From the NCBI GenBank assembly GCA_041586735.1, contig JBFGZQ010000003.1, positions 124,001-188,000 on the forward strand: a stretch of DNA of 64,000 nt, read 5' to 3'. Under the pieces are notes generated by a model, which had not been told where the DNA came from, did no database searches, and was given only the letters and a program-made list of their open reading frames with translations. Of this stretch, positions 7,862-16,121 are shown piece by piece (the first letter of the stretch is position 1; each line of letters starts with the position of its first letter). The translations under genes and the position numbers were made by a program. The DNA comes from Motiliproteus sp041586735. Lineage in GTDB: Bacteria > Pseudomonadota > Gammaproteobacteria > Pseudomonadales > Balneatricaceae.

Positions 7862-9695
7862 ATCTATCAACGAATTTGTAATCCGTTTCGCTAACGTCAA
7901 CGGCACGGGATCGGCCAGTGCCAACCTGATGTTCGCCAAATCACTGTTTCGGATGGGGATCCCGGTGAGTCCGCGCAACGAGTTCCCCTCCAATATTCAG
8001 GGCATGCCCACCTGGTACGAAGTCCGGGTCAGCGACAAAGGCTACCTGGGCCGCCGCGGCGGTGGCGCCGATATAGTCGTGGCGATGAACAGCCAGAGCC
8101 TGGCACGGGATATTCGCAGCCTGCTGCCCGGCGGTTACTTTTTGTACGACTCTACCAAACCACTGGACCCCGCGCTGATTCGCGACGATGTAAACCTGAT
8201 CGGCATTCCGATCTCAGAGATCTGCCTACGCGAATACCAGGATCCGCGCCAGCGCCAGCTGTTCAAAAACGTCATCTACATCGGCGCTCTGGCGGCGTTG
8301 TTGGATATCGAATTTGAGGTGTTGCAGGGGCTGGTCAAAGACCAGTTCAAAGGCAAAGAGAAGCTAATCATTCCTAACATCCACGCCCTACAGCTGGGCC
8401 ATAAATACGCCTCGGCGCACTTTGACTGCCCGCTGGAGATCCGCGTCACCCGCAGTAACAAGACCAACAACCATATCATGATCGATGGCAACACCGCCGC
8501 CGGACTGGGCGCGGTCTACGGCGGCGCCAGTGTCTGCGGCTGGTACCCGATCACCCCATCGACATCGGTGGTGGAAAATTATATCCAGTATGCCAACCGG
8601 CTGCGGATCGATCCGGCCAGCGGCAAGAACAACTTCGCCGCCGTGCAGGCAGAAGATGAGCTGGCGGCCATCGGCATCACCATCGGCGCGGCTTGGAACG
8701 GCGCCCGGGCCTTTACCGCCACCAGCGGCCCCGGCATCTCACTGATGACCGAGTTTTTGGGGCTGGCCTACTTTGCCGAACTGCCGATCGTGCTGATCAA
8801 CGTGCAGCGCGCCGGCCCCTCTACCGGCATGCCCACCCGAACCCAGCAGGCCGATGTGCTCGCCTGCGCCTATGCCTCGCACGGCGATACCAAGCAGGTG
8901 ATGCTATTCCCGTCGACACCCAAAGAGTGCTTTGACCAGACCGCTGAGGCGTTCGATCTGGCCGAACAGCTACAAACCCCCATTATCATTATGAGCGATC
9001 TGGATCTGGGCATGAACGACCACCTCAGCGAAGCGCTCGATTGGGACGACAGCACCCGCTACAACCGCGGCAAGGTATTACATGCCGCCCAGCTGGATGA
9101 GATGGCCAAGTTTGGCCGCTATCTGGATATCGATGGCGACGGCATCTGCTATCGCACCTACCCCGGTACCCACCCAACCAAAGGCGCCTTCTTCACCCGC
9201 GGCACCTCGCGTGACCACTACGCGATCTATACCGAACTGGGGGATATCTATGTCGATAACGTCGACCGCCTGAATCGCAAGTTCGATACCGCCGCTACCC
9301 TCCTGCCTAAGCCGGTCATCCGCACCCAAGGCAAGAGCACCAAGCTGGGGCTTATTTATTACGGTACCACCGCCGCTGCAGCCACAGAAACGGTGGACCT
9401 ACTCGCTGGCAAAGGGATCCTGGTGGATAGCTGCTGCATCAAAGCCTTCCCCTTCAGCAGCGACGTGGAGCACTTTATCAACAGCCACGAGCAGCTGTAC
9501 GTGATCGAGCAAAACCGCGACGGTCAGATGCGCACCCTATTGATCAACGAGCTGGAAGTGAACCCCAAGAAGCTGTTCAAGGTCGTGCACTACGACGGAC
9601 TACCCATCAGCGCAGGCTTTATTAGCGACCGTATCGACGCGCACCAGCAGCAGCGCACCGACCAGAGCCCCCCCCTCAAAGTGGCAAGCAGGTAA
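7848..9695 (+). CDS. 2-oxoacid:acceptor oxidoreductase, fused gamma-alpha subunit
   Basis: A subunit of about 615 residues of a 2-oxoacid:ferredoxin-type oxidoreductase, most like 2-oxoglutarate oxidoreductase (KorA). The N-terminal third is the gamma domain (RFANVNGTGSASANLMFAKSLF, GRRGGGADIVVAMN). The middle and C-terminal parts are the pyrimidine-binding alpha domain with YPITPSTSVVE, VQAEDELAAIG and ATSGPGISLMTEFLGLAY blocks. It would decarboxylate a 2-oxoacid to acyl-CoA with its beta partner. The ATG at 7848 overlaps the upstream flavoprotein gene by 14 bases; a TTG at 7839 is an alternative. The substrate cannot be read from the sequence; 2-oxoglutarate is an inference. Confidence 0.85.
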   Translation: MQQLKSINEFVIRFANVNGTGSASANLMFAKSLFRMGIPVSPRNEFPSNIQGMPTWYEVRVSDKGYLGRRGGGADIVVAMNSQSLARDIRSLLPGGYFLYDSTKPLDPALIRDDVNLIGIPISEICLREYQDPRQRQLFKNVIYIGALAALLDIEFEVLQGLVKDQFKGKEKLIIPNIHALQLGHKYASAHFDCPLEIRVTRSNKTNNHIMIDGNTAAGLGAVYGGASVCGWYPITPSTSVVENYIQYANRLRIDPASGKNNFAAVQAEDELAAIGITIGAAWNGARAFTATSGPGISLMTEFLGLAYFAELPIVLINVQRAGPSTGMPTRTQQADVLACAYASHGDTKQVMLFPSTPKECFDQTAEAFDLAEQLQTPIIIMSDLDLGMNDHLSEALDWDDSTRYNRGKVLHAAQLDEMAKFGRYLDIDGDGICYRTYPGTHPTKGAFFTRGTSRDHYAIYTELGDIYVDNVDRLNRKFDTAATLLPKPVIRTQGKSTKLGLIYYGTTAAAATETVDLLAGKGILVDSCCIKAFPFSSDVEHFINSHEQLYVIEQNRDGQMRTLLINELEVNPKKLFKVVHYDGLPISAGFISDRIDAHQQQRTDQSPPLKVASR

Positions 9696-9697
9696 TC

Positions 9698-10753
9698 ATG
9701 AGCTATCAAAAATCTACATTTCGCCATCCTAAGCTGCCCGTCAACGACCTGGGACTGACCCACCAAGCCTACGAGGGGCCGCTGTCGACCCTGTGCGCGG
9801 GATGCGGCCACGACTCCATTGGCGCGGCTATTATTCAGTCATGCCATGAGTTGTCACTGCCGCCCCATCGGATCGCAAAACTGTCCGGCATCGGCTGCTC
9901 CTCCAAGGCACCGACCTATTTCCTCGATAAGGCCCACGGGTTTAACTCGGTGCATGGACGAATGCCCTCGATCGCCACCGGTGCCAGCATGGCTAATCGT
10001 GAGCTAACCTATATTGGCATGTCCGGTGACGGCGACACCTCCGCCATCGGCTTGGGGCAGTTTTCCCATGTCGTTCGCCGACGCCTGGATATGCTCTATA
10101 TCGTCGCCAACAACGGAGTCTACGGCTTAACCAAAGGCCAAACCTCCGCCACCGCCGATCGGGGCTCCAAGAGTAAGAGCGGTAATGAAAACCTGCTCGA
10201 AGGGATCGATCTGGCAACGCTGGCGATCCAGCTCGGGGCGACATTCGTGGCGCGCAGCTTCTCCGGTGATAAGCAAGAACTGGTGCCGCTGATCAAAGCC
10301 GCACTGAGCCATCGTGGTTTTGCCTTTATCGATGTCATATCACCCTGCGTCACGTTCAACAACCACGCCGGCTCGACCAAGAGCTATGACTACATCCGCG
10401 ATCATATTGAAACCGCCTCGGTCACTGACTTCATCCCCGTCAAGGAGGAGATCATCTCTACCTGTCCGATCGGTAGCCGCTGCCGCGACATCTGCCTGCA
10501 CGACGGCTCCATCATCCGTCTAGAAGGGGTCGACGACAGCTACGATCCGCAAGATCGCGCCGCCGCGATCTCCGCCGTCGAGCGCAGCAAAGCCGAGGGC
10601 AAGGTCCTGACCGGACTCCTGTATATTGACCCGCTTGCAGAAGACCTGCACACCCTGCTCAATACTACCGACAAACCGCTTAACGGTTTGACCGAGCGCA
10701 CGCTCTGTCCGGGTAACGATGTGCTCCAGGTGATCAACGATAGCTTCCGCTGA
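9698..10753 (+). CDS. 2-oxoacid:acceptor oxidoreductase, beta (thiamine diphosphate) subunit
   Basis: A 351-residue beta subunit that carries thiamine diphosphate. Residues 27-35 include TLCAGCGHDSI, which supplies cluster and cofactor contacts. GDGDTSAIGLGQFSHVVRRRLDMLYIVANNGVYGLTKGQTS-like sequence in the first half is the diphosphate/magnesium-binding GDG...NN motif. ISPCVTFNNHAGS near residue 210 is also typical of KorB. It begins two bases after the alpha subunit's stop codon, and the operon ends with a strong terminator. Together with the alpha subunit it should oxidatively decarboxylate a 2-oxoacid, most likely 2-oxoglutarate, passing electrons to the fused ferredoxin-flavoprotein of the first gene. 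Confidence 0.87.
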   Translation: MSYQKSTFRHPKLPVNDLGLTHQAYEGPLSTLCAGCGHDSIGAAIIQSCHELSLPPHRIAKLSGIGCSSKAPTYFLDKAHGFNSVHGRMPSIATGASMANRELTYIGMSGDGDTSAIGLGQFSHVVRRRLDMLYIVANNGVYGLTKGQTSATADRGSKSKSGNENLLEGIDLATLAIQLGATFVARSFSGDKQELVPLIKAALSHRGFAFIDVISPCVTFNNHAGSTKSYDYIRDHIETASVTDFIPVKEEIISTCPIGSRCRDICLHDGSIIRLEGVDDSYDPQDRAAAISAVERSKAEGKVLTGLLYIDPLAEDLHTLLNTTDKPLNGLTERTLCPGNDVLQVINDSFR

Positions 10754-10795
10754 CCTGCCTATTTGTTCACCAGTTACTAGCAGCCCTGCCAAGAT

Positions 10796-10834
10796 AAAAA
10801 GCCACCCTGAAGCGATTCATGGGTGGCTTTTTTT
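10796..10834. terminator. bidirectional rho-independent terminator
   Basis: GCCACCC (10801-10807) pairs with GGGTGGC (10821-10827), with extra TGA/TCA pairing inside. A run of seven T follows on the plus strand, and a run of A precedes it, giving a T tract on the minus strand. It ends the oxidoreductase operon (plus) and the glutamine amidotransferase gene (minus). Confidence 0.88.
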
Positions 10835-10885
10835 ATCACCCCGCTACAGGCCATAGCTCCAGCGTTGTTCGTTTGCTCTTACGAC

Positions 10886-11617
10886 CTACTGATCAGCACC
10901 ACTCACAACCGGATCATCTGCGGCAAAAAAGTTGATAATCCAGCGCATCATCAGCCGGCTATCAACGTCGGCGTTAAGAGAGGTCAGTGCTTCGCGACAA
11001 CGCGGTGCTGGAATGATACCCGCGCGTCGGGCAATCAACGCCGCAGAATAGGCCTTGCTAAATTCTGGATGGCCCTGGACGCTCATCATCTGATTACCGT
11101 ACTGCAGCATGTAATAGGGGCAGAACTGGCTGCTAGCCAGCACTTCGGCGCCAGGTGGCAGCAGGGTTATCTGATCCTGATGACTAACCACCAGATCCAT
11201 CGATGGTTGATAGGGCTCCATCCAGGTTTTTTTAACATCAACCTGATTAAAAGAAACCCCAACCCCCCAACCGCGCTCAGACTTTTCCGCCCGTCCCTGC
11301 AGTACATTCGCCAACAGCTGATGGCCAAAACAGATACCGACAAATTTTTTCCCCGCCTGCGCCAATGCCGCCACAAACGCCTCCAACTGCCCAATCCAAG
11401 CATCACCATCATTGACTCCGTAACGGCTGCCGGTGGTGATATAGCCATCACAGGCATCGATCGATGTCGGCAGCTCAGCATCCAATACCCGATACGTCAC
11501 AAACTGCCAGTCCGGTGCTATCTCAGCCAACTGGGTTGCAAACATCGCCGGATAATTACCGAATTCTGGCTGCAACTCAGCCATTACGTCATCACACTGC
11601 AAAATACCGATTCTCAT
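10886..11617 (-). CDS. GMP synthase-like class I glutamine amidotransferase
   Basis: A 243-residue stand-alone class I glutamine amidotransferase domain. The nucleophile elbow is FVGICFGHQLL with Cys96, and the His-Glu pair is in VQGHPEF near residue 184. SRYGVNDGDAWIG matches the subfamily often annotated as GMP synthase-like. The synthetase partner that would use the released ammonia is not nearby, so the physiological substrate is unknown; some relatives hydrolyse gamma-glutamyl compounds instead. Two ATG codons are adjacent; the second (11617) has the better spacing to AGGA. It is a single gene on its side of the bidirectional terminator. Confidence 0.8.
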   Translation of the reverse strand: MRIGILQCDDVMAELQPEFGNYPAMFATQLAEIAPDWQFVTYRVLDAELPTSIDACDGYITTGSRYGVNDGDAWIGQLEAFVAALAQAGKKFVGICFGHQLLANVLQGRAEKSERGWGVGVSFNQVDVKKTWMEPYQPSMDLVVSHQDQITLLPPGAEVLASSQFCPYYMLQYGNQMMSVQGHPEFSKAYSAALIARRAGIIPAPRCREALTSLNADVDSRLMMRWIINFFAADDPVVSGADQ

Positions 11618-11817
11618 CATCCTTCCTATTTCAGCGCGCTACTCGGGTCCGTGCCCGTTAGTGTCGAGGTACTATAAACCCCTTGTTACGATCTCCTCAC
11701 GGACAGCTGCCAATATATAGAGCTATAGAGCACTAGGATAGCGTTCAACAGATCCTGACAGCCATTATCGAATGCAGCCAGCCGATTTAGTGGCCGGGGT
11801 TGCGGTGCAGGGCACAT

Positions 11818-11858
11818 AAAAAACCCCAGGTTAGCGGCGCTAAACCTGGGGTTTTTAA
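11818..11858 (-). terminator. rho-independent terminator of icd
   Basis: On the minus strand CCCCAGG pairs with CCTGGGG in a GC-rich stem extended by TTTAGC/GCTAA pairing, followed by a T run, 25 bases after the icd stop codon. A-T pairs on both sides mean it may also act on the plus strand. Confidence 0.85.
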
Positions 11859-11883
11859 ACATCAACCTAATGAGTAAAATATA

Positions 11884-14124
11884 TTATTTGCTATTAGCTG
11901 CAGCCAGCAGCGCATTCAGGGTTGCACTCGGACGCATGATCTCTTTGACCGTTGCCCGATCCGCATGATAGTAACCATAGCCTACCGCCTCAACGGGCCG
12001 ACCCTGGGTCGCTTCAAGCTCAGCGATAATTTTCGCTTCATTATCGGCCAACGCCTTGGCAAGCGGTGCAAACTCGGCAGCCAATTCGGGATCTTCGGTC
12101 TGAGCGGCAACCGCCTGAGCCCAGTACATCCCCAGGTAGAAATGACTGCCGCGGTTGTCGAGCTCACCCACTTTACGCGAAGGCGACTTGTCGTTTTCTA
12201 ACAGTACACCGGTCGCTTGATCGAGGGTCTTGGCTAGAATTTTTGCACGAGGATTGTTCTGTTTGATCCCCATATCTTCCAAGGAGACCGCCAGCGCCAA
12301 AAACTCGCCCAGAGAATCCCAACGCAGGTGATTCTCTTCTTGAAGCTGCTGCACGTGCTTGGGGGCAGACCCGCCAGCACCGGTCTCATACATACCGCCG
12401 CCCTTCAGCATAGGTACAATCGAGAGCATCTTAGCCGAGGTTCCCAGCTCCATAATCGGAAACAGGTCGGTCAGGTAATCGCGCAGTACGTTACCGGTCA
12501 CCGAGATGGTGTCGCGACCGCGCATCATCCGCTCCATGGTACGGCGAATCGCTTCATCGTAAGTCATGATCCGGATATCCAGGCCGCTGGTATCGTAATC
12601 TTTCAAGTAAACAGTAACCTTCTTGATCAGCTCGATATCATGAGCGCGATTACGATCCAACCAGAAAATAGCCGGGGTATTCGACTGCCGAGCACGGGTC
12701 ACAGCCAGCTTCACCCAGTCACGAATCGGTTCATCTTTAGCCTGACAAGCGCGCCAGATATCGCCCTTCTCGACCTCGTGCTGCATCAGCACCGTACCAT
12801 CGGCACTGACCACCCGCATGGTGCCATCCGCTTCAAGTTCGAAGGTCTTATCGTGCGAACCATACTCTTCGGCTTTCTTTGCCATCAGTCCGACGTTGGG
12901 CACCGTGCCCATAGTGGTCGGATCGAACGCACCATTGGTCTTACAGAAGTTGATCATCTCCTGATAGATCGTCGAGTAGGTGCTCTCAGGCATAACCGCC
13001 TTGGTATCCTTGGCCTTACCATCAGGCCCCCACATCTTACCGCCGCCACGGATCATCGCAGGCATCGACGCATCAACAATCACATCGCTAGGCACGTGCA
13101 GGTTAGTGATGCCTTTAACGGAATCCACCATCGCCAGCTCTGGACGGTGCTCGTAGCAGGCATGAATATCTTCCAGAATCTCTTCGCGCTTGGAGCGCGG
13201 CAGAGACTCGATTTTCTCGTAAACACTGCTCAAGCCGTTGTTAGGATTAACGCCTAGCTCTTTAAACAGGTCGGCATATTTTTCAAACACCTCTTTGTAG
13301 AACACCGTTACCGCGTGACCAAAGACGATCGGGTGCGAGACTTTCATCATCGTGGCTTTGACGTGCAACGACCACATCACCCCGGAGTCTTTGGCATCTT
13401 GAAGGGTTTGTTCAAAAAACTCACGCAGGGCTTTAACGCTCATGCGCATACTATCAAACACTTCACCTGCTTCCAGGCTGATCTGCTTTTTAACGCTAAC
13501 AACACCGTCTTTAGAGACGAATTCAATCCTGACATCACCGGCATCCGCCATGGTGATTGACTGCTCTGCCGAATGAAAATCGCCATGGCGCATGTAATCG
13601 GCATGGGTCCGTGACGCCATGCTCCAGGCACCCATCTTATGTGGAAATTTGCGTACATACTGCTTCACTGCCGCGGGTGCACGGCGATCCGAGTTACCCT
13701 CGCGCAGCACCGGATTGACCGCACTGCCCAGCAGTTTTGAATAGCGGGTCAGCAGCTCTTTTTCGGCATCGGTCTGCGGCGCTTCAGGGAAATCGGGGAG
13801 CGCATAGCCCTGGCCTTTGAGTTCTGCGATACAGGCCTTGAGCTGTGGCACAGAAGCGCTGATATTAGGCAGTTTAATGATGTTAGCATTCGGGTCCTGA
13901 GTCAGCTCACCAAGAAAGGCCAAGCCATCCTCAACCTGCTGCTCTTTACTTAAAAAATCAGGAAAAGCCGCCAGGATTCTGCCAGCCAACGAAATATCAC
14001 TGATTTTTACGTCGATGCCTGCGGCGGAGGTAAAGGTTCGAACGATGGGAAGCAATGAGCAGGTAGCCAACGAAGGCGCTTCATCGGTAAGCGTGTAATA
14101 AATAGTCTGGGTATTGGTAGTCAT
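11884..14124 (-). CDS. icd: NADP-dependent isocitrate dehydrogenase, monomeric type
   Basis: A 746-residue monomeric isocitrate dehydrogenase (the large IDH-II form, normally about 740 residues), converting isocitrate to 2-oxoglutarate and NADPH in the TCA cycle. Family blocks include the N-terminal YTLTDEAPSLATCSLLPIV, LPNISASVPQLKACI near residue 85, SNTPAIFWLDRNRAHD, and the C-terminal RPSATLNALL. It has no close similarity to the homodimeric 45-kDa enzyme. The ATG is preceded by AGGGGACACA. It is a single transcription unit with its own terminator. Its product is the likely substrate of the oxidoreductase operon 1.1 kb away, though the two units are convergent and separated by another gene. 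Confidence 0.96.
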   Translation of the reverse strand: MTTNTQTIYYTLTDEAPSLATCSLLPIVRTFTSAAGIDVKISDISLAGRILAAFPDFLSKEQQVEDGLAFLGELTQDPNANIIKLPNISASVPQLKACIAELKGQGYALPDFPEAPQTDAEKELLTRYSKLLGSAVNPVLREGNSDRRAPAAVKQYVRKFPHKMGAWSMASRTHADYMRHGDFHSAEQSITMADAGDVRIEFVSKDGVVSVKKQISLEAGEVFDSMRMSVKALREFFEQTLQDAKDSGVMWSLHVKATMMKVSHPIVFGHAVTVFYKEVFEKYADLFKELGVNPNNGLSSVYEKIESLPRSKREEILEDIHACYEHRPELAMVDSVKGITNLHVPSDVIVDASMPAMIRGGGKMWGPDGKAKDTKAVMPESTYSTIYQEMINFCKTNGAFDPTTMGTVPNVGLMAKKAEEYGSHDKTFELEADGTMRVVSADGTVLMQHEVEKGDIWRACQAKDEPIRDWVKLAVTRARQSNTPAIFWLDRNRAHDIELIKKVTVYLKDYDTSGLDIRIMTYDEAIRRTMERMMRGRDTISVTGNVLRDYLTDLFPIMELGTSAKMLSIVPMLKGGGMYETGAGGSAPKHVQQLQEENHLRWDSLGEFLALAVSLEDMGIKQNNPRAKILAKTLDQATGVLLENDKSPSRKVGELDNRGSHFYLGMYWAQAVAAQTEDPELAAEFAPLAKALADNEAKIIAELEATQGRPVEAVGYGYYHADRATVKEIMRPSATLNALLAAANSK

Positions 14125-14564
14125 TGTGTCCCCTTTAGTTACCGGTGATGGCCAAGGACCTGAATAAGCCGTACCACGGCAGATTCAACAGGCCTAAGCC
14201 TCTAGATCTATACTTTCGGGCCATATTCTATTTCACCTTGGTATATATACAGAAGTAAAAAACACATTTTTTTGATTGGCTGCTACTAAAAGATAACTAT
14301 TACCTAGCACTACCAAAGACCGAACCGGCCAACAAAACCGCAGCACCGAGTTTCGGCTAAAAACATAAACTATTACAATCAAATAGTTAAAAACAATACT
14401 CTGTTTGATGCGACAATTTCAGGGCGCTCTGTGAAATCTAGGCAGCCAGCCTGCGGACTCATTTTGTAGTAGGGCTACAACACCCAAAGCCCATCGATGC
14501 AGTAGCCAGTAAGTAGTAGACGCGGGGGTGGCGATCGATACCCACGACCAGAGCACCCAAACAC
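14125..14564. other. 440-base intergenic region between icd and mgtE
   Basis: This AT-rich stretch must hold the icd promoter (minus strand). A GTATATATAC palindrome lies at about 14240-14250 and an inverted repeat TTGTAG-TAGGG-CTACAA at 14464-14480, the latter about 85 bases beyond the mgtE stop. I see no credible gene, RNA or clear -35/-10 pair in it. Confidence 0.5.
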
Positions 14565-15902
14565 TTAAACCAGCAGCAGCGCACCCAACCCCAGAAAGGT
14601 CACAAATCCAACCACGTCGGTCACCGTCGTCAAAATAACAGACCCCGATAACGCCGGATCGATCTTCATCCGATCAAGCAGCAACGGAATCAGCACTCCG
14701 GACAGCGCCGCGGCGAGGATATTGACCACGATAGCGATACCAATCACCAGCCCTAATGCCGGACTGGAAAACCATACCGAGGCGACCAAGGCGATTAATA
14801 GCGCCCAAACCACGCCATTAACAGCGGCCACAGCGATCTCTTTGTATAGCAAAGAGCTGAAGTTGCCCTGGGAGATCTGATTCAATGCCAGGCCACGAAT
14901 CATCAGCGTCAATGTTTGACTACCCGCGATCCCGCCCATAGACGCGACCACCGGCATCAGTACCGCCAAAGCAACGATCTGCTGCAGCGTCGCCTCAAAC
15001 AACCCTATGACCCAGGATGCCAAAAACGCGGTCAACAGGTTAAGCCCTAACCAGGTGGCTCGACGCCTAGAGCTGCGCAGCACCGGCGCGAACAGATCCT
15101 CATCCTCGTTCATACCCGCGCGCGCCATCAACTGGCCTTCGAATCTCTCGCGTTGGATAGCCATCGCATCACGCAGGGTGATACGACCGAGCAGCCGTCC
15201 CTGCTCGTCAACCACGGGTAGCGCAACCCAACCCGAGCGCATCACCGCTTCTGCAGCTTCATCCAGGGCGGTATCACCCTGTAAGCACTCAGCGTCTTCA
15301 TCCACCTCATTACTCAGATGTTGATGGCTGGGCACGATATAGAGATGGCCGGTACGGACGGTACCGCTATACCGACCAGAGCGGTCATACAGAAATAAAC
15401 TATCGGTATATTCGGGGACCTGGCGCCGCAATAGCCGGTCTGCATCCTGAACACGCAGACTCGCGGGTAGCATTAACAACTCATGATCCACAAAACGGCC
15501 GATCTGATCTTCCGTATATTGGGCCGAGCGTTCGAAATAATTGCGCTGTTTGGCATCCATCCGCGACAACGCATCTTCGACCACCGCATCGGGCAGTGAA
15601 TCGGCCAGTTCGATAAGATCCTGGGCGTCCAAGTCAGCCAACAGCCGGTTGAGCTGCTCTTCATCGAAGGTACGCAGCAGCGTCGTCCGCGCCTCCACGC
15701 GCATCTCAACCAGCACATCTGCCTGTTGTTCAACAGGGATGTCACCCCAGAGCCTGAGTCGCTCATCCTGAGGTAAAGATTCGAGCAGCAACGCGATCTG
15801 CTCCTCATCAAGATCCTCAACCAGGTCTTCGATAATCGCCGGCTGCTGCTCCCCATCCTGCTCGCAGATTCGATCTATCACTTGATTTAACTCTTCGCTC
15901 AC
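14565..15902 (-). CDS. mgtE: magnesium transporter MgtE
   Basis: A magnesium channel/transporter of the inner membrane. The N-terminal MgtE superhelical domain (about residues 1-130, many acidic residues, ALLLESLPQDERLRLWGDIP) is followed by two CBS domains (about 135-260, ending in GRITLRDAM) and five membrane helices from about residue 285 (ATWLGLNLLTAFLASWVIGL onward), with GIAGSQTLTLMIRGLAL in the conserved pore region. The cytoplasmic domains normally sense magnesium and gate the channel. I prefer a GTG start at 15902 because GAGGG lies six bases upstream; the ATG at 15932 would add ten residues without a ribosome binding site. It is a single gene. Confidence 0.93.
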   Translation of the reverse strand: MSEELNQVIDRICEQDGEQQPAIIEDLVEDLDEEQIALLLESLPQDERLRLWGDIPVEQQADVLVEMRVEARTTLLRTFDEEQLNRLLADLDAQDLIELADSLPDAVVEDALSRMDAKQRNYFERSAQYTEDQIGRFVDHELLMLPASLRVQDADRLLRRQVPEYTDSLFLYDRSGRYSGTVRTGHLYIVPSHQHLSNEVDEDAECLQGDTALDEAAEAVMRSGWVALPVVDEQGRLLGRITLRDAMAIQRERFEGQLMARAGMNEDEDLFAPVLRSSRRRATWLGLNLLTAFLASWVIGLFEATLQQIVALAVLMPVVASMGGIAGSQTLTLMIRGLALNQISQGNFSSLLYKEIAVAAVNGVVWALLIALVASVWFSSPALGLVIGIAIVVNILAAALSGVLIPLLLDRMKIDPALSGSVILTTVTDVVGFVTFLGLGALLLV

Positions 15903-16121
15903 GGACGACCCTCTATAAGATGGCGATGACATACAGGGAAAAACAGGCGCGCGATTCTGTCACAATCAATAAATGCTATACAGCAAAAACTAGGCAACTA
16001 AGCTACGACTGATCAGAAACGCCGGGAAAGATGACTGCAGCGCGCCCCTGAGTGGCGATGACCAACCATAAAAAATACAGTGGCTAACGGCATACGGCGA
16101 TAAAAAGAGGATACCGAGCCA

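Noticed and set aside
10823..11677. 284-codon open frame opposite the glutamine amidotransferase
   Set aside because: It starts inside the terminator and covers the opposite strand of a gene with intact catalytic motifs; no protein-like pattern.
12328..13257. 309-codon open frame opposite icd
   Set aside because: Antisense to conserved isocitrate dehydrogenase sequence; rich in His and Arg as expected for a shadow frame.
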